From Vulcanimicrobiota bacterium (GTDB taxonomy: Bacteria > Vulcanimicrobiota > Vulcanimicrobiia > Vulcanimicrobiales > Vulcanimicrobiaceae), in NCBI GenBank assembly GCA_027306845.1, contig DAHUYY010000089.1:1-7563 (forward strand): 7,563 bases of DNA. The letters run 5' to 3'. Below are positions 1-4,641 of the stretch, in pieces. Under the pieces are notes generated by a model that was given only the letters and a program-made list of their open reading frames with translations, did not search any database and had not been told where the DNA came from. The position numbers and the translations under genes are program-made. Numbering within the stretch: position 1 is the stretch's first letter; each line of letters opens with the position of its first letter.

Positions 1-188
1 GGGCAGACGATGCAGCGCCCTTCGAGCGCTCCCGCATCGAGCGGCGCACCGTCGGGGGTGCAGTAATCCTCGATTGCGTAGAACTCGCCGCCGACATTAC
101 AGAGCAAGATGTCGACGCCGTCGAGCCGATACGGACGCGTGGTGCCGGGGGTGACCGATGCGAAATCCGCGATGCGTCGGTCGGCCAT
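1..188 (-). CDS. Rieske-type [2Fe-2S] ferredoxin, N-terminal part (cut by window edge)
   Basis: The first 62 codons of a small protein, starting MADRRIADFASVTPGTTRPY and cut at base 1. Residues 24-63 match the Rieske ferredoxin pattern: a VGGEFYAIED strand leading into Cys43, then DGAPLDAGALEG, then Cys62-Pro at the window edge, where the second cluster motif (C-P-x-H) would begin. Such proteins (about 100-110 aa) are single-domain electron carriers and are often encoded inside suf operons, next to SufB/SufD. The ATG overlaps the sufB stop codon by one base (TAATG), so translation is probably coupled to sufB. Odd point: the usual Cys-x-His of the first motif reads Cys43-Thr-Pro45, so one expected cluster ligand is absent. 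The rest of the motif and the spacing between the two motif cysteines are normal. The family call is firm. Whether it binds a normal Rieske cluster is open. Confidence 0.85.
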   Translation of the reverse strand, partial: MADRRIADFASVTPGTTRPYRLDGVDILLCNVGGEFYAIEDYCTPDGAPLDAGALEGRCIVC

Positions 189-1615
189 TACCCGACCGCG
201 CCCTCCATCTCCATTTTCACCAGGCGGTTGAGTTCGACGGCGTACTCCATCGGCAGTTCTTTGATAAAGAAATCGAAGAAGCCGTTGACGATCATCGCGG
301 TCGCATCGGCTTCGGCGAGCCCGCGGCTCATCGCGTAGAAGAGTTGGTCTTCGCCGATCTTGCTGACGCTGGCCTCATGTTCGACCGTTGCGAACTGCTC
401 GTCGATCTTCATCGTCGGCTTCGTATCGCTGCTCGAGATATCGTCCATCAACAACGCATCGCACTTTACGCGCGTTTTCGAGTGGTGGGCGTTCGGCAGC
501 ACTTCGACGAGCCCGCGATAGGTCGTTTTGCCGCCGTGCGCGGTCACCGATTTATTGGTGACCACCGAGGTGGTGTTCGGGGCGCCGTGAATGATTTTCG
601 AACCCGCGTCTTGGTGCTGCCCTTCGCCGGCGAACGCCATCGAAAGAATCTCGCCGCGCGCGCCTTCGCCCATGAGATAGATCGCCGGGTACTTCATCGT
701 CAGGCGGGAACCGATGTTGCCGTCGACCCATTCAATCGTCGCGTTCTTGCGCGCGATCGCGCGTTTGGTCACGAGATTGAAGATATTGCGATACCAGTTC
801 TGAATCGTCGTGTAGCGGCAGCGAGCGCGATCCTTCACGATAATTTCGACGACGGCCGCGTGCAGCGAGTCCGTGGCGTAGATCGGGGCCGTGCAGCCCT
901 CGATGTAGTGGACCTTGGCGCCCTCGTCCACGACGATGAGCGTCCGCTCGAACTGCCCGGTGTTCTCGCCGTTGATCCGGAAGTACGCCTGGAGCGGGAG
1001 CGGCACCTCGACGCCCTTCGGCACGTAGACGAACGACCCGCCCGACCAGACCGCGGAGTTGAGCGCGGCAAATTTATTATCGTTGACCGGAATGACCGTG
1101 GAGAGATATTTCTGCACGACCTCGGGGTAGAGCTTTACCGCCGTGTCCATATCGCAGAAGAGCACGCCGTCGCGCTCGAGTTCGGCCTTGACCGAGTGAT
1201 AGACGACCTCGGATTCATACTGCGCGCTGACGCCGGAGAGAAACTTGCGCTCGGCCTCGGGGATGCCGAGGCGGTCGAAGGTGCGCTTGATATCGTCGGG
1301 GACATCCTCCCACGATTGCTCGGCGCGATCGGTAGAGCGGACAAAATAGTGGATGTTGGCGAAATCGATCTCCGAGAGCAACGCGGTGTCGCCCCACGTC
1401 GGCATCGGCTTGCTTTCGAAGACCTCGAAGGCGCGCAGACGGAACTCGCGCATCCACGCCGGTTCGTCCTTCATCGCGCTGATACGCTCGACCATCTCGC
1501 GCGTCAGCCCCTTGCCGGACTTAAAGACGTAATTTTCTTCGGAATCGTGAAAGCCGTGCCGGTACTCCTCCAGGAGCCCCTGGGGGGAGTTCTCGGGCTT
1601 CAGTTCGGTCGCCAT
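188..1615 (-). CDS. sufB: Fe-S cluster assembly scaffold protein SufB
   Basis: SufB is the scaffold subunit of the cytosolic SufBCD complex, on which Fe-S clusters are built from sulfur delivered by SufS/SufU or SufE, with SufC supplying ATPase activity. With the start chosen here the protein has 475 residues, usual for SufB (E. coli 495). Hallmarks, numbered from this start: YVFKSGKGL near residue 29, SAMKDEPAWM near 46, the beta-helix core, EGC with Cys241, and the C-terminal KCDALLMDDISSSDTKP with Cys385 and HEA with Glu414. The 29-residue spacing of that Cys and Glu equals that of E. coli Cys405/Glu434, the residues implicated in cluster formation. An in-frame ATG at 1672 would add 19 residues of no family resemblance. 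I prefer 1615 because a promoter fits immediately upstream of it (1622-1650), giving a leaderless mRNA, and the longer start would lie upstream of that promoter. The following ferredoxin overlaps by one base. Confidence 0.96.
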   Translation of the reverse strand: MATELKPENSPQGLLEEYRHGFHDSEENYVFKSGKGLTREMVERISAMKDEPAWMREFRLRAFEVFESKPMPTWGDTALLSEIDFANIHYFVRSTDRAEQSWEDVPDDIKRTFDRLGIPEAERKFLSGVSAQYESEVVYHSVKAELERDGVLFCDMDTAVKLYPEVVQKYLSTVIPVNDNKFAALNSAVWSGGSFVYVPKGVEVPLPLQAYFRINGENTGQFERTLIVVDEGAKVHYIEGCTAPIYATDSLHAAVVEIIVKDRARCRYTTIQNWYRNIFNLVTKRAIARKNATIEWVDGNIGSRLTMKYPAIYLMGEGARGEILSMAFAGEGQHQDAGSKIIHGAPNTTSVVTNKSVTAHGGKTTYRGLVEVLPNAHHSKTRVKCDALLMDDISSSDTKPTMKIDEQFATVEHEASVSKIGEDQLFYAMSRGLAEADATAMIVNGFFDFFIKELPMEYAVELNRLVKMEMEGAVG

Positions 1616-1621
1616 ACGACC

Positions 1622-1650
1622 ACGATAGGGTCGCGCTCCCGGTAAGTCAA
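1622..1650 (-). promoter_or_regulatory. sigma70-like promoter of sufB, predicting a leaderless mRNA
   Basis: Read on the minus strand: -35 TTGACT (1650-1645, 5 of 6 to consensus), a 17-bp spacer, and -10 TATCGT (1627-1622, 4 of 6). Only six bases (GGTCGT) separate the -10 box from the sufB ATG at 1615, so transcription should begin at or within a base of the start codon. No Shine-Dalgarno sequence is visible before this ATG, which agrees with leaderless translation. The boxes and spacing are seen directly. Their use is inferred. Confidence 0.6.
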
Positions 1651-1655
1651 GATAG

Positions 1656-1671
1656 TGAAGTCGGAACTTCA
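1656..1671. promoter_or_regulatory. Perfect inverted repeat TGAAGT-N4-ACTTCA, candidate operator for suf
   Basis: TGAAGT (1656-1661), spacer CGGA, ACTTCA (1666-1671). The arms are exact reverse complements. The element ends five bases upstream of the sufB -35 box and is centred about 48 bp before the predicted start, a usual place for an activator or for a repressor overlapping the upstream contact region. It is also about 27 bp from the speD -35 box, so it could act on both divergent promoters. It does not match the SufR, IscR or IdeR consensus as I remember them, so the binding protein is unknown. Confidence 0.45.
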
Positions 1672-1697
1672 TAATCCCCGCTGAGCCCTACGCCCTC

Positions 1698-1726
1698 TTT
1701 ACAGGGGGTGCTGCAGGGGGTATCAT
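1698..1726 (+). promoter_or_regulatory. sigma70-like promoter of speD
   Basis: -35 TTTACA (1698-1703) and -10 TATCAT (1721-1726), each 5 of 6 to consensus, with the optimal 17-bp spacer. Seven to eight bases downstream lies G1734, the likely transcript start and the first base of a strong hairpin. It faces speD, with a predicted untranslated leader of about 198 nt. This is the best promoter match I found in the window. Confidence 0.65.
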
Positions 1727-1733
1727 GCTGGCC

Positions 1734-1931
1734 GACCCTTCGCAGGCGAGGGGTCACGGTTGAGGGTGGGCGCGCCCTAACGCGCCATCGCGACGAGACG
1801 CCCGTGCACCGCATAACAGCGCCGGCAAGAGCTCGTCGAAAGGTCGGGGACGTGACTGCATTCTACAGACGCCAGCCGACGAAGTCCGGAGGTGGGATTC
1901 CCCCAGAGAAATCGTAGGAGACGCGTAGAAA
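1734..1931 (+). promoter_or_regulatory. Long structured 5' leader of speD, candidate cis-regulatory RNA
   Basis: No convincing gene lies in this stretch. It would be the untranslated leader from the promoter at 1698-1726. Visible structure: a 9-bp 5' hairpin (1734-1742 with 1747-1755, loop CAGG, one G-U pair); a 6-bp hairpin GGCGCG/CGCGCC (1769-1774 with 1781-1786); a perfect 7-bp helix CGACGAG/CTCGTCG (1791-1797 with 1832-1838) closing a 34-nt internal region; a possible 5-bp helix GTCGG/CCGAC (1843-1847 with 1876-1880); and a short TGGG/CCCA hairpin (1893-1905) just before the ribosome binding site. I looked for SAM, cobalamin, glycine, TPP and guanidine riboswitch signatures and recognised none. 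A regulatory role, for example sensing AdoMet or polyamine, is inference from length, structure and position. Confidence 0.4.
1916..1920 (+). promoter_or_regulatory. Shine-Dalgarno site of speD, deciding a TTG start
   Basis: AGGAG at 1916-1920 lies 11 bases before TTG at 1932, longer than the usual 5-9. An in-frame TAG at 1926-1928 excludes any earlier start, and the SpeD family N-terminus begins at this codon, so TTG is the start in spite of the spacing. AAGGAG sites at similar distance precede the SDR gene (10 nt) and gcvT (11 nt). Confidence 0.6.
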
Positions 1932-2345
1932 TTGAAGGCACTTGGGACGCACATCGTGTGCGAACTGTCTGGGTGTGATTTCGGTATATTAACCGACGTC
2001 GACGCCGTCCGCGAGATGATGATCGGTGCGGCGAACGCTTCACGAGCGACCGTCATGGAGGTCGCCTTTCATAGATTTCAGCCTCAGGGCGTCTCGGGGG
2101 TCGTCGTACTCGCCGAGTCTCACATTTCGATTCACACGTGGCCCGAACTCGGTTACGCCGCGATGGATTTTTACACGTGCGGCGACCATACCGATCCCTG
2201 GCTCGCCTGCGAACACGCAGCCCGAGTTCTCGGTGCCGGCTCGATGCTGACGACCGAGGTAAAGCGGGGCATCCTGCAATCCGGCGACGCGCAGTTCACG
2301 CACGTCGTTACCCGCGACCACGAAGCCGTCTCGCTCTCGGCGTAG
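1932..2345 (+). CDS. speD: S-adenosylmethionine decarboxylase proenzyme, class 1B
   Basis: SpeD decarboxylates AdoMet to the aminopropyl donor for spermidine-type polyamines. The proenzyme cuts itself to create a pyruvoyl cofactor. The 137-residue product has the size of the short bacterial/archaeal class 1B enzymes. The cleavage motif AESHISIHTWPE is at 61-72, with Glu62-Ser63 as the cut site and Ser63 becoming pyruvoyl. Ser55, His68 and Cys83 fall exactly where the Thermotoga maritima enzyme has its catalytic and processing residues. It starts with TTG, since an in-frame TAG lies two codons upstream. speE follows after 114 bases, separated by two hairpins. Some SpeD homologues are now known to decarboxylate arginine or ornithine instead, but the neighbouring aminopropyltransferase favours AdoMet. 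Regulation may act through the long leader upstream. Confidence 0.95.
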   Translation: MKALGTHIVCELSGCDFGILTDVDAVREMMIGAANASRATVMEVAFHRFQPQGVSGVVVLAESHISIHTWPELGYAAMDFYTCGDHTDPWLACEHAARVLGAGSMLTTEVKRGILQSGDAQFTHVVTRDHEAVSLSA

Positions 2346-2353
2346 GCCGAACC

Positions 2354-2368
2354 GCGAGCCGAGCTCGC
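2354..2368 (+). repeat. Perfect hairpin just after speD
   Basis: GCGAGC (2354-2359), loop CGA, GCTCGC (2363-2368): a 6-bp all-matching stem starting nine bases after the speD stop. It has no T-run of its own. It lies 18 bases before the terminator-like hairpin and may stabilise the speD 3' end or belong to an attenuation structure. Confidence 0.5.
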
Positions 2369-2386
2369 CGACGATTCCGCGAATCC

Positions 2387-2420
2387 GGCCCTCGCCTCAC
2401 GGCGGGGGCCTTCATTTTCC
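2387..2420 (+). terminator. Intrinsic terminator or attenuator between speD and speE
   Basis: Left arm GGCCCTCGCC (2387-2396), loop TCAC, right arm GGCGGGGGCC (2401-2410): a 10-bp stem with a single G-U wobble, followed directly by TTCATTTTCC (2411-2420). The T tract is interrupted, so termination may be partial. It lies between two genes that work on the same pathway, 40 bases before speE, so it could reduce speE and downstream expression relative to speD rather than end the operon. No clear separate promoter for speE is visible in the remaining 40 bases. Confidence 0.6.
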
Positions 2421-2459
2421 TCCGAGGGGTGGGGGCGCGCGAAGCGAACCCGCGCCGCT

Positions 2460-3350
2460 ATGCCCAAGACCGATCGTTGGAACTGGTACGTCGAGGAATT
2501 TGCACCGACCGAACAACACCAGCATGCCGTTTCAAAGCTATTCTTTTCCGGAGAATCGGCGTTTCAGCAGATAGCCGTGCTCGAGACCCCGGTCTTCGGC
2601 AAAATGTTGGTGCTCGACGGCGACACGCAAAGCTCGCAGGGCGATGAGAAAATCTATCACGAGGCGTTGGTTCATCCGGCGCTCGCCGCCGCGAGCGATC
2701 GCCGCGAGGTCCTCATCCTCGGGGGCGGTGAAGGCGCGACGCTGCGCGAGGTGTTGCGTTGCCCCGATGTCGAGCGCGTTACGATGGTCGATATCGACGG
2801 CCTCGTCGTCGAACTCTCGAAAAAATATCTGCCGGAATGGGCGGATGGGGCCTTCGAAAATCCGCGCTCGCGCGTCATCGTCGGCGATGCGCTCGCCTTC
2901 ATGCGCGAGAGCAGCGAGCGTTTCGGCGTCATCATCTCCGATCTCACCGAACCGCTCGAAGACTCGCCCAGCAATATCCTCTTCAACGAAGAGGTCTTCG
3001 CGCTGATCAAGGCGCGGCTGCTCGAAGGCGGCGTCTACGTGCTACAGGCGAGCACGAGCGCATTTCACAACGCATCGTTGCACGCGAAGATGGCGCGAAC
3101 GCTACGCCGCCACTATCGGCAGGTGACGAGTTTTTCGCATCACGTGCCGGCGTTCGATACCGAATGGGCGTTCTTAGCCTGCAGCGATCGCGTCGATGTA
3201 GCCGCCCTCGACGCGGCGAGCATCGCCGCTTATTGCGCGAAGTTACGCGGCGAGAGTTTCTTTTACGACGAACAGACGCATCGCCGCTTGTTCTCGCTCC
3301 CACTCTATCTGCGGCGCATGCTTGCCGCGCAAGGAGATACGTTTTCATGA
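2460..3350 (+). CDS. speE: Polyamine aminopropyltransferase (spermidine synthase family)
   Basis: Transfers the aminopropyl group of decarboxylated AdoMet to an amine acceptor, the step after SpeD. The 296-residue protein has the N-terminal beta domain (1-60), GDTQSSQGDEKIYHEALVHP at 54-73, the Rossmann motif LGGGEGATLREVL at 87-99, the acidic MVDID (Asp111/Asp113) that binds the donor, GDA at 142-144, and the active-site loop ISDLTEPLEDSP with Asp161 as the probable catalytic base. From memory, the PEWADGAF and DLTEP segments resemble Thermus thermophilus SpeE (N1-aminopropylagmatine synthase) and thermospermine synthases more than E. coli SpeE, so the acceptor may be agmatine or a longer amine rather than putrescine. 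The ATG lacks an evident Shine-Dalgarno site, but no other start codon is available upstream in frame. The last four bases overlap the SDR start (ATGA). Confidence 0.93.
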   Translation: MPKTDRWNWYVEEFAPTEQHQHAVSKLFFSGESAFQQIAVLETPVFGKMLVLDGDTQSSQGDEKIYHEALVHPALAAASDRREVLILGGGEGATLREVLRCPDVERVTMVDIDGLVVELSKKYLPEWADGAFENPRSRVIVGDALAFMRESSERFGVIISDLTEPLEDSPSNILFNEEVFALIKARLLEGGVYVLQASTSAFHNASLHAKMARTLRRHYRQVTSFSHHVPAFDTEWAFLACSDRVDVAALDAASIAAYCAKLRGESFFYDEQTHRRLFSLPLYLRRMLAAQGDTFS

Positions 3351-4174
3351 GTCGGCTTCGTTATGAGGGCAAGGTAGCGGTCGTCACCGGAGGCGGCAGC
3401 GGCCTCGGGCGCGATATGGCCGAATCCTTTGCGCGCGAGGGCGCGCACGTCTGCATCATTGGGCGCCGTCAAGAAAAACTCGATGAGGTCGTGCGGGCGA
3501 TCGAAGCGGCCGGAGGGCGCGCGTTCGGGCTCGCCGCCGACGTGCGCGATGTCGCGCGTATCGAGGCGGTGATGAAGGAGATCGGCGAACGCGCGGGGCG
3601 GATCGACGTGCTGGTCAATAATGCGGCCGGAAATTTCATCGCTCCCGCCGAGCAACTCTCGCCGAACGGCTTCAAATCGGTCGTCGATATCGTTTTGCTC
3701 GGGACGTTCAATTGCACGCGCCTGGCCTTCGACATGCTCAAGGAGTCGAAGGGTGCGATTCTCAACATCATCGCCGCATACGCCTGGAGCGGCGAACCCG
3801 GCGCGATTCATTCCGCGAGCGCGAAGGCCGGCGTGCTGGCGATGACGAGGACGCTCGCTTCGGAGTGGGGGCGCTACGGCATCCGTGCCAACTGTATCGC
3901 GCCGGGACCGATTCATACCGAGGGAACCGATAAGAATCTGTGGAGCGTCGCCGATATCGAAGAGCGCGCCCGGAAGGCGGTGCCGCTCGGGCGCCTCGGA
4001 GAGCCCGCCGATATCTCGCGCGCCGCGCTCTGGCTCTGCGGCGATGAAGCGCAGTGGATCAGCGGTGCGACGCTCGCCGTCGACGGCGCGCAATGGCTGC
4101 ACGGTGGCGCGTTCAACTTCCGCGGTGCCTATGAAGAGGCGATGGCGGCGTTGGGCGGGGCACAAAAGCCGTAG
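3347..4174 (+). CDS. SDR oxidoreductase, 2,4-dienoyl-CoA reductase (NADPH) type
   Basis: A 275-residue short-chain dehydrogenase. The cofactor motif TGGGSGLG is at 14-21, GR40-R41 suggests NADPH preference, DVRD is at 65-68 and NNAAGN at 91-96. It lacks the classical YxxxK. Instead it has the dienoyl-CoA reductase arrangement: Tyr145 (AAYAW), Ser156 and Lys160 in SASAKAGV, with the 15-residue Tyr-Lys spacing of human DECR1 (Tyr199/Lys214), followed by APGPIHTEG. NNAAGNFIAP and LSPN are also DECR-like. The likely reaction is reduction of 2,4-dienoyl-CoA to an enoyl-CoA during breakdown of unsaturated fatty acids. Bacillus calls its SDR-type enzyme FadH, but E. coli FadH is an unrelated flavoprotein, so no symbol is given. 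AAGGAG at 3331-3336 precedes the ATG by 10 bases, and the ATG overlaps the speE stop. Confidence 0.88.
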   Translation: MSRLRYEGKVAVVTGGGSGLGRDMAESFAREGAHVCIIGRRQEKLDEVVRAIEAAGGRAFGLAADVRDVARIEAVMKEIGERAGRIDVLVNNAAGNFIAPAEQLSPNGFKSVVDIVLLGTFNCTRLAFDMLKESKGAILNIIAAYAWSGEPGAIHSASAKAGVLAMTRTLASEWGRYGIRANCIAPGPIHTEGTDKNLWSVADIEERARKAVPLGRLGEPADISRAALWLCGDEAQWISGATLAVDGAQWLHGGAFNFRGAYEEAMAALGGAQKP

Positions 4175-4194
4175 CGGAGGAGCCGCGCTGGGAG

Positions 4195-4200
4195 TACACT
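4195..4200 (+). promoter_or_regulatory. Possible -10 box for a leaderless internal transcript
   Basis: TACACT (4 of 6 to TATAAT) lies exactly six bases before the GTG start of the thioesterase, the same geometry as sufB. No -35 box is visible at 16-18 bp. GGAGGAG (4176-4182) lies too far away (24 nt) to serve that start well, and GGGAG (4190-4194) would be 12 nt away. A six-base box at this site could easily occur by chance. Confidence 0.25.
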
Positions 4201-4206
4201 GCGCCC

Positions 4207-4641
4207 GTGTCTAGCGAGTCGTCGCGCTACCACTCCCATACCTGGGAGAAGGAAAAGTCGCGCTTCGTGGCCGTCCTCGATCTCAAGCTCGACTCCGTCG
4301 AACGTGGGCGCGCGGTCTTGCGCATGCCGTTTCGCGAAGAGGTGACCAACGGCACGGGTGCGGTGCACGGCGGCGCGATCGTCTCGCTCTGCGACACCGC
4401 ATTTTACGTAGCGCTCGCCTCGATTTACGGGCGCGAACAGAATACGACGACCGTCTCGCTGCAATGCAACTTTCTCGCGCCGGCGCTCGCGCCGCACGAC
4501 CTCATCGCTGAGGCAAGCGTCATTCGCGCCGGTCGACGGATCTGTTACGGCGAGGTCTTCGTCCGAAGCGGCGAGTCGGTCGTGGCCCATGCGACGCTGA
4601 ATTTCCTCAACACCGATCCCAAGGAGAAACAAAAGGCATGA
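4207..4641 (+). CDS. PaaI-like hotdog-fold acyl-CoA thioesterase
   Basis: A 144-residue hotdog protein, probably hydrolysing an acyl- or aryl-CoA to free acid and CoA. The family signature TNGTGAVHGGAIVSLCDTAF is at 47-66. Asn48, His54 and Asp63 match Asn46, His52 and Asp61 of E. coli PaaI with a constant offset of two. A second conserved strand, TVSLQCNFLAP, is at 82-92. Members usually form tetramers, with the active site between subunits. The substrate cannot be read from sequence, and the neighbouring dienoyl-CoA reductase suggests a fatty acyl-CoA. The start is GTG, 32 bases after the SDR stop. Its ribosome binding site is poor, and a -10-like box six bases upstream raises the possibility of leaderless expression. 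The stop overlaps the gcvT start (ATGA). Confidence 0.88.
   Translation: MSSESSRYHSHTWEKEKSRFVAVLDLKLDSVERGRAVLRMPFREEVTNGTGAVHGGAIVSLCDTAFYVALASIYGREQNTTTVSLQCNFLAPALAPHDLIAEASVIRAGRRICYGEVFVRSGESVVAHATLNFLNTDPKEKQKA

Noticed and set aside
158..1645. A 495-codon open frame on the plus strand, antisense to sufB
   Set aside because: Its translation is rich in Arg, Asp, His and Leu with no recognisable domain, and it mirrors sufB codon bias. Long antisense frames are common in GC-rich coding DNA.
1734..1755. The 9-bp hairpin at the speD transcript start, considered as a terminator
   Set aside because: No T-run follows it, and it coincides with the predicted transcript start, so it is more likely a 5' stabilising or regulatory stem.
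1708..1917. A 69-codon open frame in the speD leader, a possible leader peptide or small gene
   Set aside because: It begins inside the predicted promoter, has no evident Shine-Dalgarno site and no recognisable feature. A shorter leader peptide is not excluded.
1734..1931. A known small RNA (SRP RNA, 6S, RNase P or tmRNA) in the speD leader
   Set aside because: None of the conserved core motifs of those RNAs is visible.
2759..3346. A plus-strand open extension upstream of the SDR start, overlapping speE
   Set aside because: The upstream part is an Arg-rich out-of-frame reading of speE. SDR homology starts at the ATG at 3347, which has its own AAGGAG site.
3305..4165. A 286-codon open frame on the minus strand opposite the SDR gene
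   Set aside because: Shadow of the SDR gene; no motif or start signal seen.
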